DNA of 49,543 nt from Clostridia bacterium (GCA_017472285.1 JAFUQQ010000002.1:1-49543), one strand, 5' to 3'. Positions 17,348 through 26,626 are shown, counted from the stretch's first letter. A program made the numbers and translations. The notes: generated from the sequence alone by a model not told the origin.

Positions 17348-17728
17348 ATGAGATCGTTTATCATTGCTTGGGTATTGTTGTTTTCCGTTATACTTTTCGT
17401 GAGCTTGAATGCATTCGTGACGGTCCGTGCCATTGATGAAATGACAGCTCTTGCGGAAACGATCCCGCTTTCTGCCAATGATATCTCATATGAAACGGAT
17501 GCGGAAAAAGTGCATACGCTTGCGGCTCTCTGGGATCGATGGTTTCCTTATATCGCTTTTACGGCAGGTTACACCAATACCGAACGCTGCGATCAAGCAC
17601 TCGGTGCGTTGACCGTCTATTTCGGCAATCGCAATTTTTCTGACTTCGCGGCGGCTCTTTCCGAATTTCACGATGCGCTTTTGCGTCTGCGGATTTTGGA
17701 GGGATTTCATATCGAAGGGATATTTTAA
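17348..17728 (+). CDS. DUF4363 protein
   Basis: A 126-residue protein with one N-terminal membrane helix (about 3-25) and a helical extracytoplasmic part containing the family-typical W..WFPYIAF and SDFAAALSEF...LLRLRILEGF. Partner of the DUF421 gene, ribosome site in its last codons. The function is unknown; the pairing suggests a membrane complex. Confidence 0.8.
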   Translation: MRSFIIAWVLLFSVILFVSLNAFVTVRAIDEMTALAETIPLSANDISYETDAEKVHTLAALWDRWFPYIAFTAGYTNTERCDQALGALTVYFGNRNFSDFAAALSEFHDALLRLRILEGFHIEGIF

Positions 17729-17746
17729 GTTGGAACGACTGTCCCA

Positions 17747-17824
17747 AACCCTGCTTCAAGGGAGCTTTTTCGTGAAAAAGCTCCCTTGAAAATCCCTCAA
17801 AAAGCTTTCTCTGTGGGTGCGCCG
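17747..17824 (+). repeat. Dispersed hairpin repeat, copy A
   Basis: A 14-bp perfect stem (17757-17770 with 17775-17788) flanked by conserved AACCCTGCTT and AAAATCCCTCAAAAAGCTTTC. It begins 19 nt after the DUF4363 stop codon. About 70-80% of it recurs at 38057-38126. Confidence 0.7.
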
Positions 17825-17928
17825 ACGTGTATGAAATTAAGATGTTTATGCTGACTGATGAGGAGAGCAAATGGTGCATTTTTGTTCGCAAAGAAGGAAA
17901 ATCCGCGTGGAGATAGATATGGTACAGC

Positions 17929-17957
17929 AAAAAACAGACGAACCGAAGTTCGTCTGT
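17929..17957 (-). terminator. Terminator of the oligopeptide-binding protein gene
   Basis: ACAGACGAAC-TTCG-GTTCGTCTGT on the minus strand: a 10-bp stem with UUCG tetraloop, then five T. 22 nt after the stop codon. Confidence 0.9.
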
Positions 17958-17978
17958 TTTGATGATTTTTGTTTTTGA

Positions 17979-19772
17979 TTATTCAGCGTTTTCCTGTTCC
18001 TTAGCGGCAGCAGCCTTAACGGAGGGGAGATACTGAACGTAATCCTTAAGCTGTGTCTTGGTGAAGGTCTGTACGCCCCAATAGTTTGTCTTAACCTTGG
18101 AGAGTTCACCGGATACAACGTAAGCATTGGTATTGAAGATGACGGGAACGACTGCGTTATCAGCGAGAAGAACCGCTTCTGCTTCGTGAAGGATATCAGC
18201 CTTCTTCGCTGCATCGGATTCTTCAAATGCGGAAGTAAGGAGTGCGTCAAACTGTTCGTTCTTGTAGTTCTTTACAGGAACAGCGGTGCCGCTGTATTCT
18301 GCGGAGAATGCTGCGAGGTCATAGATCGGGTATGTGGAGATCATCTGATAGTCCATACCAACCACGTCGTAGTCGCCTGTCTTGTAAGCGTCTTCAAAGG
18401 TAACATTGTCGGTTGCACGTACAACAACATTGAAGCCGAGCTGTTTCCAAACGCTTGCAGCGTACTGAGCGATTGCTTTTTCGTTGCTCATAAAGCCGAG
18501 CTGTGCGGAAGCATAGCTGTCGTTCACTTCATTCTGACGAACGAGGATATAAATATCATCGTAATCTTCGGGATAGATGCCTTCCTGAGAGAGAAGTGCT
18601 TTTGCGCCTTCGATATCACCGACGGGAGAGATAAGCTCGCCGCCTTCAGCACGGAAGGAAGTGCCCTTCTTGGTATCGTAAACCTTATCGTTAAGGATGC
18701 CGGTTGCAGGTTTGGTTTCAAGACCTACAAGCTGTGCTACGTAGTTTCTGTCAAGAGCCATGGAGAATGCTTTTCTGACCGCGGATTCCTTGAAAGCGGA
18801 AGTATTCATGTTGAAATAGAACATGAATGCGGAAGCTTCTTCTTCAATCTGTACGTCTTTGCCATAAGCGCCTGCGGTTGCAGCAGTAAGACCTGCGACA
18901 TAGAAGATTTCCTTATTCTGATACATGGTGAGAATATCGGTTTCCGCTGCGGAGGAAACGACATTCTTATCCATGGGTACGTCGTAACGAACGTTGATTC
19001 TGTAAGGTGTTACGAACTTATCGATCGCTTCGGTTTCAACTTCCTGATTGAGGTAGTAGTATTTGGAGCGTTCGAGAGTGATATGCTCTGTAGGATCTTC
19101 AGAGAATTTCTTTACGCGGAACGGACCGTTTGTGGAAAGGTCGGTTGCGCTTTTGGACCATGTGTCAGGGTAGGAAGCAACCTTGTTTTCGCGGAGCGGA
19201 ACGAGCGCGGGGCTGGATGTATTATAGATAAATTCGTCGATGTCTGTGCCCTCCTCAAATTCAACGATGAACTTATCCTTCTTTACGGAATAAAGACCGA
19301 TATCGTCAATAGAGATATTACCGAGCTTTGCATCTCTTGCGCCCTTGATGCAATAGAGCATAGAAGCTGCGGGGCTATCGAATTCGGGATCAAGGATACG
19401 TTTCCAAGCGTAGATTACGTCGTTCGCCTGAACGGAGGAGCCGTCGCTCCAGTAAGTATCGTTGATGGTGATCTCAAGGCGTTCTTCGCCGGTCTTGGGA
19501 TCTTCTGTGATCTCCCATTTTTTAGCGAGAGCCTTTTTGAGCTTGCCGTTTTCGTCAAGCTTGGTAAGACCTTCAAAAATGAGGCTGAGAATCTTAATGG
19601 CATTCTCATCAGTGTAAGAGATAGCGGGATCGAGGTTCATTACCTTTGTACCGAGGTAAATGTCAAATTCCGGACCTCTCTGAGCGGGGTCGTCGCTGTC
19701 GATCTTCGAGCAGCCTGTAACGAGAGCCACGCACATGGAAAGCGCGAGCAGGAAAGCCAATACTTTCTTCAT
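17979..19772 (-). CDS. Oligopeptide ABC transporter substrate-binding lipoprotein (OppA family)
   Basis: A 597-residue lipoprotein with signal peptide and lipobox VTGC (Cys21), then a family 5 solute-binding domain: MNLDPAISYTDENA near the start and LEITINDTYWSDGSSVQANDVIYAWKR-type sequence around 90-115. It would bind peptides outside the membrane for an Opp-type importer. No permease or ATPase genes lie beside it, so it is an orphan binding protein that must use a transporter encoded elsewhere. GGAGGAAC before ATG 19772 fixes the start. It has its own promoter and terminator. Confidence 0.92.
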   Translation of the reverse strand: MKKVLAFLLALSMCVALVTGCSKIDSDDPAQRGPEFDIYLGTKVMNLDPAISYTDENAIKILSLIFEGLTKLDENGKLKKALAKKWEITEDPKTGEERLEITINDTYWSDGSSVQANDVIYAWKRILDPEFDSPAASMLYCIKGARDAKLGNISIDDIGLYSVKKDKFIVEFEEGTDIDEFIYNTSSPALVPLRENKVASYPDTWSKSATDLSTNGPFRVKKFSEDPTEHITLERSKYYYLNQEVETEAIDKFVTPYRINVRYDVPMDKNVVSSAAETDILTMYQNKEIFYVAGLTAATAGAYGKDVQIEEEASAFMFYFNMNTSAFKESAVRKAFSMALDRNYVAQLVGLETKPATGILNDKVYDTKKGTSFRAEGGELISPVGDIEGAKALLSQEGIYPEDYDDIYILVRQNEVNDSYASAQLGFMSNEKAIAQYAASVWKQLGFNVVVRATDNVTFEDAYKTGDYDVVGMDYQMISTYPIYDLAAFSAEYSGTAVPVKNYKNEQFDALLTSAFEESDAAKKADILHEAEAVLLADNAVVPVIFNTNAYVVSGELSKVKTNYWGVQTFTKTQLKDYVQYLPSVKAAAAKEQENAE

Positions 19773-19867
19773 TCTGTATGTTCCTCCAAAATCAAAAATT
19801 TTTAACACGGCAGAATTTTTGTCGGACGCAAGGGCAGGTCCGAGTGATACTGATGTCATTATGTTAT

Positions 19868-19897
19868 ATTATAACACCGATAACCATAATAAATCAA
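19868..19897 (-). promoter_or_regulatory. Promoter of the OppA-family gene
   Basis: Minus strand TTGATT (19892-19897), 18 nt, TATAAT (19868-19873). The 5' UTR is about 90 nt and holds a CGGAC/GTCCG hairpin. Confidence 0.75.
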
Positions 19898-19992
19898 ACC
19901 TTTCTTTTGCGTTTGGAAAAGATTCTGCCTTTTTTACAATTTCAAAGTATATAAATTGGTTGTTTTGCACAAGCTTTTTGCGTTTCGTTTCT

Positions 19993-20997
19993 TTATTGAA
20001 CGGCTTTTTCCGCGTATTCTTTCAATAAACGGACGTAAATGCGGTAATTTTCAAGGGAAACGCCCGGCGGTGTCTGATGGTCGCACGAGGGAATATAGCC
20101 GCCGCTACGCATTGCGGGCAGAAGCCTTTCAAATTCCGCGCGCATTGCCGCTTCGCCTTTCGGCATGGTCATTTTATCAAAACCGCCGATAAAAATGAAA
20201 TCGGGATACTGCTCGCGCAGGCGAACAAGATCGACCCCAGCCTGTCTTTCGAGGGGCAGAACGCCGTCCACACCAGCGCGTATGAGCCATGGGATCATCA
20301 TAGAAATGTCGCCGTCCGTATCGACGATAACTTTCGTGCCGTATTTTTTGATTTCAGGAATTACCCGCTTGTAATAAGGCAAAAGAAATTCATCGAAAAG
20401 CTCTTCGGAGATCATCGGACCGTTGTTATAGCTCATATCTTCCGAAAAGACCATAAATTCGGGATGGCAGATCTCATAGATCTTCGGCAGTTCGCCAATG
20501 ATATAATCGGCAAGGTCGTTGCATATTTTATGATAGAGCTCAGGCTCGTCGTAAAACGAATAGAGATGGTTTTCGATACCCATCAGCACACGCGGGAACC
20601 AAAAGAAGCCGTCGTAGGAATACCAGAGGACAGCGTCGCCGCGGTCATGCTCCTCTTTCAGCTTTCGCAATACGTCGAGCTTGCGTCTATAATTTTCATG
20701 GGTTTCGTTCGGATAAAGATATTGTTTGAAGCTGTCGTAATCTTCTTCGCTTTCGATCAGCGGCGCGCCGTGCGATGCAGGATGCGGACAGTCGGGCGTT
20801 TGCAACGGCATCCAGACGCGCTGTATATAATCCAATCCGAAATGCGTCTGAATACGATCCCAAGGAATATCCTCGGGAAGTCCTTCCCCATACCAACGCT
20901 TCACCGTTTCATTCCACCAGCTTGCCCATTCGATGGCAGGCAGGCGGTCAAGCGGCTTGAAATTCAGCGCGGCAAGGAATCGTTCCGTATGATTCAT
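19993..20997 (-). CDS. Uroporphyrinogen decarboxylase-family (URO-D/MtaA-like) protein
   Basis: A 334-residue TIM-barrel protein of the URO-D superfamily. Its C-terminal GGYIPSCDHQTPPGVSLENY has the Cys/His pattern of MtaA-like, possibly zinc-binding methyltransferase members rather than haem-pathway HemE. FSEDMSYNNGPMISEELF and IVDTDGDISMMIPWL are also typical of that branch. The real substrate is unknown, and no haem or corrinoid genes are nearby. CGGAGG lies before ATG 20997; an ATG seven codons upstream is too far out. It is apparently monocistronic. Confidence 0.85.
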   Translation of the reverse strand: MNHTERFLAALNFKPLDRLPAIEWASWWNETVKRWYGEGLPEDIPWDRIQTHFGLDYIQRVWMPLQTPDCPHPASHGAPLIESEEDYDSFKQYLYPNETHENYRRKLDVLRKLKEEHDRGDAVLWYSYDGFFWFPRVLMGIENHLYSFYDEPELYHKICNDLADYIIGELPKIYEICHPEFMVFSEDMSYNNGPMISEELFDEFLLPYYKRVIPEIKKYGTKVIVDTDGDISMMIPWLIRAGVDGVLPLERQAGVDLVRLREQYPDFIFIGGFDKMTMPKGEAAMRAEFERLLPAMRSGGYIPSCDHQTPPGVSLENYRIYVRLLKEYAEKAVQ

Positions 20998-21032
20998 AGA
21001 CAAATTCCTCCGTATCATTTTTAAGCGTTTTC

Positions 21033-21061
21033 ATTATACCACGTTATGCCGAAAAAAGCAA
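21033..21061 (-). promoter_or_regulatory. Promoter of the URO-D-family gene
   Basis: Minus strand TTGCTT (21056-21061), 17 nt, TATAAT (21033-21038), between the TPR-like gene stop and the URO-D start. Confidence 0.7.
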
Positions 21062-21116
21062 TAAAACATTGCGGATAATTTTCCGGTTTTTTCACGGGAT
21101 ATTTTCGGTATTTCCG

Positions 21117-22151
21117 TCAATGCGAAACCGCGAAAGAAAAACCCGAGCGCAGCCCGTTCGGACAGGCATCAAAAAGACGGGGAAGCTCTGCCGTCAGCGT
21201 TTTCGCATAGAAATCGTCAACGATCAGGAGAAAAGCGTTTTCCGTTTTTTGCGCGCGGATTCTCGGCTCTTTGAGGAAAAGGGGGCAGACCGCTTTCAAC
21301 CGTGCGGCGATCGCAGTCAGCGCATCGGCTTCTCCGTTTTCAAGTTTCGCAAAAAGCAATCCCGCATTGGCTTCAAACCATTGCCAGAAAGCGTTCATCT
21401 TTTCTTTTTCAAAAGGGATCACGTGGAAATGACCGTTCTGTCCCTCAAAAACACCGTCGCATTTCGGGCGGATATCTTCATAATAAGACGGCAGTTTCTT
21501 TTTCAGCATGTTCAGAAATTCTTCCGCGCGTTTACGATCGCCCTTTGCAGCGTAAAGCGTCGCTGCCGTTCCAAATGAGGCGGCAGGCAAGGGATAATGT
21601 GTTGCCGTTTCCCAAGCTCTTTCTGCTTCGTCAAAGCGGTGCATCATCGTCAGTACCGCGCAGAAATTGACATATGCGGAAGCAAGAAGCGCATTTTCTT
21701 TTTCGCCCTCATCTGTTTCCAAAAGACATTCGATCCCGAGCGCATAATTTTTAACGGAAAGGTCGTACCGCACGTCTTCATAAGCCGCCTTTCCGACCTT
21801 GAGATAGGGCAGATAGAACCGATGACCGTATTTTCCCGCCTTTACGTACCAACGCATCATTTTTTCCTGATCTCCCGCCATTTCAAAGGCAAGTCCGACA
21901 CAGAATGTCCAAGCCGCGTGATCTTCATCGCAGATACATTGTTCTTGGATGGATTGCAGGATCTCAATCCCTTTCTGAATCTCTCGGCGGCTGATGCAAT
22001 TCAAAGCCGCGGTCAAAGGGATACGAACGGTTGGATTATCTTTGAATGCGGGCTCCAGGATCGGTCCGAATGCCTGACGGTGTGTTTCCCATGCGTGTCC
22101 CAACGCAAATTTTGCGTTTTTCATAAATTCATCTTTCTCCCGATCGTTCAT
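21117..22151 (-). CDS. TPR-like helical protein of unknown function
   Basis: A 344-residue soluble protein, almost wholly alpha-helical. The central 60-215 region shows repeated helix pairs typical of tetratricopeptide repeats (AWTFCVGLAFEMAGDQEKMMRWYVKAG and AYVNFCAVLTMMHRFDEAERAWE are examples, shown here as one motif each). The C-terminal third is different and ends in an aromatic strand-rich stretch. No signal peptide. GGAGGAG before ATG 22151 decides the start. No operon partner. Probably a protein-protein interaction scaffold; I cannot name a partner. Confidence 0.7.
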   Translation of the reverse strand: MNDREKDEFMKNAKFALGHAWETHRQAFGPILEPAFKDNPTVRIPLTAALNCISRREIQKGIEILQSIQEQCICDEDHAAWTFCVGLAFEMAGDQEKMMRWYVKAGKYGHRFYLPYLKVGKAAYEDVRYDLSVKNYALGIECLLETDEGEKENALLASAYVNFCAVLTMMHRFDEAERAWETATHYPLPAASFGTAATLYAAKGDRKRAEEFLNMLKKKLPSYYEDIRPKCDGVFEGQNGHFHVIPFEKEKMNAFWQWFEANAGLLFAKLENGEADALTAIAARLKAVCPLFLKEPRIRAQKTENAFLLIVDDFYAKTLTAELPRLFDACPNGLRSGFSFAVSH

Positions 22152-22182
22152 AAATCTCCTCCGTTTGATATTTTTCGACAAC

Positions 22183-22211
22183 ATTGTAGCATAATTTTCT
22201 CAAAAGGTCAA
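22183..22211 (-). promoter_or_regulatory. Promoter of the TPR-like gene
   Basis: Minus strand TTGACC (22206-22211), 17 nt, TACAAT (22183-22188). Divergent from the guaB promoter. Nothing else is seen in 22212-22317. Confidence 0.75.
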
Positions 22212-22317
22212 GTCTTATCCCGATTCTGAAAAAAAGCGGATTCATACCCTCAAAAAATCAAAAAACATTGAATTTTAAAAGAAAATTTACATTTTTTAAT
22301 AATTCTTTTAAAAAATA

Positions 22318-22346
22318 TTGAAAAAGAGGAAAATTCATGTTATAAT
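22318..22346 (+). promoter_or_regulatory. Promoter of guaB
   Basis: TTGAAA (22318-22323), 17 nt, TATAAT (22341-22346). 40 nt before the guaB ATG. Confidence 0.85.
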
Positions 22347-22385
22347 TGTGTAAATTAAAAGCAATCTTTAAGGGGGATTTTTAAA

Positions 22386-23885
22386 ATGGCTTTTTATTAC
22401 AGCGAACCTTCGCATACCTTCAGTGAATACTTGCTCGTTCCGGGATATTCCGATTCCACACATATCCCCGCAAACGTTTCGCTGAAAACACCTCTCGTTA
22501 AATTCAAACGCGGAGAAAAACCTGCGATCTCTATGAACATTCCGCTCGTTTCCGCGATCATGCAATCCGTTTCTAACGATACGATGGCGATCGCCCTCGC
22601 AAAAGAAGGCGGCGTTTCCTTTATTTACGGCTCTCAGACGATCGAAAATCAGGCAGAAATGGTTCGCCGCGTAAAAGGTTATAAGGCGGGCTTCGTCAAA
22701 TCCGACTCCAATATCCGTCCCGATCAGACCTTGGCGGAAGTTGTTGATCTGAAAGAAAGATTCGGTCATTCCACGATCGCCGTTACCGATGACGGTACGG
22801 CAAACGGTAAGCTCGTCGGTGTCGTTACCAGCCGTGACTACCGCACCAGCCGTATGTCCATGGATGAAAAAGTCGCAAGCTTCATGACACCTCTCGATAA
22901 GCTCATTACAGCGCCCGAAGGCACTTCTCTCAAAGAAGCAAACGACATCATCTGGGATCATAAGCTCAATTCTCTCCCGATCATTGATAAAGAAGGCAGA
23001 CTTTGCTATTTCGTTTTCCGCAAGGACTACGATCAGCATAAGACCAATCCTCATGAACTTCTTGACGATCATAAGCGTTACGTTGTTGGCGCGGGTATCA
23101 ATACCCGTGACTATGCGGAACGTGTTCCCGCTCTCGTGGAAGCAGGTGCAGACGTTCTTTGTATCGACTCCAGCGAAGGCTTCTCCGAATGGCAGAGCCG
23201 TACCATCGCTTTCATCCGTGAAAAATACGGTGATACCGTAAAAGTCGGCGCGGGTAACGTTGTTGACCGTGACGGTTTCCGTTTCCTCGCAGAAGCAGGC
23301 GCAGACTTCGTTAAGATCGGTATCGGCGGCGGTTCCATCTGTATCACCCGTGAAACAAAGGGTATCGGGCGCGGACAGGCTACCGCTGTCATCGAAGTTG
23401 CAAAGGCTCGTGACGAATATTTTGAAGAAACAGGTATCTACGTACCGATCTGTTCCGACGGCGGTATCGTTCATGACTATCATATCACCCTCGCTCTCGC
23501 AATGGGTTGTGACTTCTGTATGCTCGGTCGTTATTTCTCCCGTTTCGATGAAAGCCCGACGAACAAAGTTATGATTAACGGCAGCTACATGAAAGAATAT
23601 TGGGGCGAAGGCTCCGCAAGAGCGCGCAACTGGCAGCGTTACGATATGGGCGGTGCGGCAAAACTTTCTTTCGTTGAAGGTGTTGACAGCTACGTTCCTT
23701 ACGCGGGTTCTCTCCACGATAACCTCTCCGTAACTCTCAGCAAAGTCCGTTCTACCATGTGTAACTGCGGTGCTCTCTCCATTCCCGAACTCCAGCAGAA
23801 AGCAAAGATTACGCTCGTTTCCTCCACCTCCATCATCGAAGGCGGCGCACACGACGTTCTCGTTAAGGATTCCAATACAATCTGA
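22386..23885 (+). CDS. guaB: IMP dehydrogenase
   Basis: A 499-residue enzyme that oxidises IMP to XMP, the first committed step of GMP synthesis. It is a TIM barrel with two CBS domains inserted at about 110-220 and the catalytic loop [12 protein letters not shown] with Cys319. The usual bacterial loop is GxGPGSICTTR; here Pro is Gly and Thr is Ile, and GIGRGQ follows, so it belongs to a divergent IMPDH branch. DGGI and the flap region are present. AAGGGGG lies before the ATG. Monocistronic with strong promoter and terminator. Confidence 0.94.
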   Translation: MAFYYSEPSHTFSEYLLVPGYSDSTHIPANVSLKTPLVKFKRGEKPAISMNIPLVSAIMQSVSNDTMAIALAKEGGVSFIYGSQTIENQAEMVRRVKGYKAGFVKSDSNIRPDQTLAEVVDLKERFGHSTIAVTDDGTANGKLVGVVTSRDYRTSRMSMDEKVASFMTPLDKLITAPEGTSLKEANDIIWDHKLNSLPIIDKEGRLCYFVFRKDYDQHKTNPHELLDDHKRYVVGAGINTRDYAERVPALVEAGADVLCIDSSEGFSEWQSRTIAFIREKYGDTVKVGAGNVVDRDGFRFLAEAGADFVKIGIGGGSICITRETKGIGRGQATAVIEVAKARDEYFEETGIYVPICSDGGIVHDYHITLALAMGCDFCMLGRYFSRFDESPTNKVMINGSYMKEYWGEGSARARNWQRYDMGGAAKLSFVEGVDSYVPYAGSLHDNLSVTLSKVRSTMCNCGALSIPELQQKAKITLVSSTSIIEGGAHDVLVKDSNTI

Positions 23886-23894
23886 TAAAAAATT

Positions 23895-23928
23895 AAGACA
23901 GAGAATCGAAAGGTTCTCTGTCTTTTTT
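23895..23928 (+). terminator. Bidirectional terminator between guaB and the RHH gene
   Basis: AAGACAGAGAA/TTCTCTGTCTT forms an 11-bp stem with T6 on the plus strand; the minus strand also has a T-run (ATTTTTTA). It serves guaB and the convergent ribbon-helix-helix gene. Confidence 0.85.
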
Positions 23929-23931
23929 GAA

Positions 23932-24105
23932 TTATTCTCTTTTTCCTGTTTTGATCTCGCCATGCTTTTCTTCATATTTTTCAATACAATCTCGAATCAA
24001 GATCAATATTTGGCTATTCGCGCTTCTGCCTTCATAATCCGCAACAACGTGCAATTTATCCAACATTGCTTCATCAATTCGTATCGATAAACTTTTTGTA
24101 GCCAT
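23932..24105 (-). CDS. Small ribbon-helix-helix (Arc/CopG-type) DNA-binding protein
   Basis: A 57-residue ORF opening MATKSLSIRID, the beta-strand of the ribbon-helix-helix fold, followed by two helices (EAMLDKLHVVADYEG, then SANSQILILIRDCIEKYEE). Such proteins dimerise and insert the strand pair into the DNA major groove; many are antitoxins or autoregulators. TGAGGTG lies 7 nt before the ATG. It is divergent from the SLOG gene (108 nt between starts), so that gene is the obvious regulatory target, though this is inference. No toxin-like ORF overlaps or follows it. Confidence 0.85.
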   Translation of the reverse strand: MATKSLSIRIDEAMLDKLHVVADYEGRSANSQILILIRDCIEKYEEKHGEIKTGKRE

Positions 24106-24212
24106 AATAACACCTCAATAAATATATTTCGTATTTACTTTACATCCGTTTTGTGTTATCATGTGTTAAATAGATATGAAATATATCTAAATTGTGTTTA
24201 AAGGTGATGGGA

Positions 24213-24548
24213 ATGAAACTTGCAGTTATTGGTTCAAGAATGTTGTTGATCGAAAATATTGAAATGTATATGCCTTTGGGAATTACGGAAATCGTTTCGG
24301 GAGGTGCGATCGGAATCGATACATCCGCGGCTGCATATGCAAAGAAAAAAGGGATTCCGTTAAAAGAATTTTTGCCCGAATATACACGGTATAAACGCGC
24401 CGCCCCTTTGATACGAAATCAAAAAATCGCAGAATATGCTGACGAAGCACTTGCTTTTTGGGACGGAAAATCTCGTGGTACAAAATACACGGTTGATCTT
24501 TTCAAAAAATATAATAAAAAAGTAACGCTGATTTTGATAAAAAATTAA
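24213..24548 (+). CDS. Small SLOG/DprA-like nucleotide-binding protein
   Basis: A 111-residue Rossmann-like protein: KLAVIGSR (residues 2-9), SGGAIGIDTSAAAYA (about 32-46) and RNQKIAEYADEALAFWDGKSRGT (one continuous stretch near 75-97, given here only as RNQKIAEYADEA and AFWDG.SRGT). This GSR/GGA.GID/RN..I pattern is that of the SLOG superfamily (DprA, LOG, TRPM-type sensors), which bind nucleotides or cleave them. The protein is a minimal single domain. AAAGGTG is 6 nt before ATG 24213. Role unknown. Confidence 0.75.
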   Translation: MKLAVIGSRMLLIENIEMYMPLGITEIVSGGAIGIDTSAAAYAKKKGIPLKEFLPEYTRYKRAAPLIRNQKIAEYADEALAFWDGKSRGTKYTVDLFKKYNKKVTLILIKN

Positions 24549-24573
24549 GACAGGGTGATTCCCTGTCTTTCAG
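24547..24573 (+). terminator. Terminator of the SLOG gene
   Basis: AAGACAGGG-TGATT-CCCTGTCTT, overlapping the stop codon, then TTTCAGTGTATCGATAAAA. Same hairpin-plus-tail layout as 11201 and 41366. Confidence 0.75.
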
Positions 24574-24724
24574 TGTATCGATAAAATCGGTTTTGATTTT
24601 GTACAATCCCGCCATTTTGCCGCCTTCCCATCCGCACAAATGATAAATAGGCGGAAGGGGGCGGCACCTTGCCGCTTTTTGCGGAGGGGTTCGGGGAGGT
24701 GCTTGAAACCAAGCATCTTCCCGA
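24574..24724. repeat. Spacer with repeat-like hairpins
   Basis: No gene. GC-rich sequence with a 13-bp stem that is perfect only in plus-strand RNA (24692-24722, with G-U pairs), ending next to the htpG stop codon. Resembles dispersed clostridial hairpin repeats. Confidence 0.4.
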
Positions 24725-26626
24725 TCAGTTCATCAGAGAACAAACGGCTTTTGCATAAGCGATCGGATCTTCAACGGGAAGACCTTCGATAAGGCGAGCT
24801 TGTTCATAAAGGATGCTTACGTAAAGAGCGAGTTTTTCGCTGTTGCCATCTGCGGCAGTCTGTTTGAGAGAAGCGAAAACGGGATGATTTTCATTGATCT
24901 CAAGAATTTTTTCGCTCTTGACACCGTCATTGCCAGGCATATTCTTGAGGACTTTTTCCATTTCAATGGAGATCGGACCTTCGGAAGAAAGGGCAACGGG
25001 ATGATCTTTGAGAACGGAAGATGTTTTGACTGCTTTGACTTTGCCGTTCAGCGCATCCTTGAGTGCTTCGAGGATACTTTTGTTTTCTTCTGCGGCAGCT
25101 TTTGCAGCTTCTTTTTCCTCGTCTGTTTCGAGTTCAAGATTGCCGCTGCCGACGTTTTTGAATTCTTTTTCCTTGAAATTGCGCATCATCTGGAAGCAGA
25201 ATTCATCCACATCATCCGTACAGAGAAGTACGTCAAAACCGTGATCGAGAACGGCTTCGGTATTCGGGAGCTTTGCCGCGCGTTCCACGCTGTCGGAAGC
25301 CGCGAAATAGATATATTTCTGTGCTTCGGGCATAGCCGTTACGTATTCGTCAAGCGTAATCATCTTTTCTTCCTTTGCGGAATAGAAAATGAGAAGATCG
25401 GAAAGGGTATCTTTATGCATACCGTAATTGGTATAGACACCGAATTTCAGCACTCTGCCGAATGCCGTCCAAAATGCTTCATATTTTTCGCGGTCATTCT
25501 TAATCATCGAAACGAGTTCATTTTTGATCTTCTTTTCGATATTCTTGCGGATCAGACGGAGCTGATGGTTCTGCTGAAGCAGTTCACGGCTGATATTGAG
25601 GCTGAGGTCGGAAGAATCCACGACACCGCGCACGAAATTGAAATAATCGGGGAGAAGATCTTCGCATTTTTCCATAATCATAACGCCGGAGGAATAGAGC
25701 GCAAGACCTTTTTTGAATTCTTTGGTATAGAAATCGTAAGGTGTTTTTTCGGGAATGAAAAGAACGGCGTTATAGTTGACTGCGCCTTCGCCGCTTGCCG
25801 TGATAATACGGGCGGGATCGTTATAATCATAGAAATTGTTTTTATAAAATTCGTTATATTCTTCGTCGGAAGTTTCGCTCTTTTTGCGTTTCCAGATCGG
25901 AATCATGCTGTTGAGCGTTTCAAGTTCGCTGTGATCTTCATATTCCTGTTCCCAATCGTCACCGGCATCTTCGGGCTTCGGAATGGGATGGGAATGTGTC
26001 ACCATCATCTTGATGGGATAACGGATATAATCGCTGTATTTTTTAACGAGTGTCTGGATGCCGTATTCATCTGCGAAACGGTCATAATTTTCATTTTCAG
26101 TATTTTCCTTGAGGGTGAGTGTGATCTCTGTACCGACGGAATTTTTGGTTGCGGGTTCAATGGAATAACCGTCTGCGCCTTCGGATTCCCACATCCATGC
26201 TTCATCTGAACCGAATGCACGGGAAACAACGGTGATTTTGGACGCGACCATGAATGCAGAATAGAAACCGACACCGAATTGACCGATGATATCGATCTCC
26301 TCGGAAGTATTGTTGGTCTTGAAATCGAGAGAACCACTCTTTGCGATCGTGCCGAGATTGTTTTCAAGCTCGTCCTTTGTCATACCGATACCGTTATCGA
26401 TGATACGGAGTGTACGCGCTTCCTTATCGGGAACGAGTGTGATCGCGAAATCATCCGTATCAATACCGACAGTATTATCCGTAAGGCTTTGGAAACGGAG
26501 CTTATCTACCGCGTCCGATGCATTGCTGATTAGTTCGCGGAGAAAAATTTCCTTATTCGTATATATGGAATTGATCATCAGGTCGAGAAGCTTTTTGCTT
26601 TCTGCCTTAAATTGTTTGACTGCCAT
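24725..26626 (-). CDS. htpG: HtpG, Hsp90 chaperone
   Basis: A 633-residue protein, normal length. The N-terminal GHKL ATPase motifs are ELISNASDAVDKLR (about 30-43), DNGIGMTKDEL (about 81-91) and GQFGVGFYSAF (about 118-128). The middle domain has LNISRELLQQN. ATP-dependent cytosolic chaperone. AAGGAGG precedes the ATG. It has a consensus promoter with a palindrome just downstream, so it may be repressor-controlled. Confidence 0.96.
   Translation of the reverse strand: MAVKQFKAESKKLLDLMINSIYTNKEIFLRELISNASDAVDKLRFQSLTDNTVGIDTDDFAITLVPDKEARTLRIIDNGIGMTKDELENNLGTIAKSGSLDFKTNNTSEEIDIIGQFGVGFYSAFMVASKITVVSRAFGSDEAWMWESEGADGYSIEPATKNSVGTEITLTLKENTENENYDRFADEYGIQTLVKKYSDYIRYPIKMMVTHSHPIPKPEDAGDDWEQEYEDHSELETLNSMIPIWKRKKSETSDEEYNEFYKNNFYDYNDPARIITASGEGAVNYNAVLFIPEKTPYDFYTKEFKKGLALYSSGVMIMEKCEDLLPDYFNFVRGVVDSSDLSLNISRELLQQNHQLRLIRKNIEKKIKNELVSMIKNDREKYEAFWTAFGRVLKFGVYTNYGMHKDTLSDLLIFYSAKEEKMITLDEYVTAMPEAQKYIYFAASDSVERAAKLPNTEAVLDHGFDVLLCTDDVDEFCFQMMRNFKEKEFKNVGSGNLELETDEEKEAAKAAAEENKSILEALKDALNGKVKAVKTSSVLKDHPVALSSEGPISIEMEKVLKNMPGNDGVKSEKILEINENHPVFASLKQTAADGNSEKLALYVSILYEQARLIEGLPVEDPIAYAKAVCSLMN

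Noticed and set aside
17979..19772. A full oligopeptide transporter operon
   Set aside because: Only the binding protein is present; neighbours on both sides are unrelated genes with their own promoters or terminators.
22368..23984. A 538-codon open frame antisense to guaB
   Set aside because: It is a shadow of the strongly biased guaB codons, with low-complexity composition and no start signal. Similar long antisense frames over htpG, gap, serS, oadA, the OppA-family gene and the 12S-type gene were rejected for the same reason.
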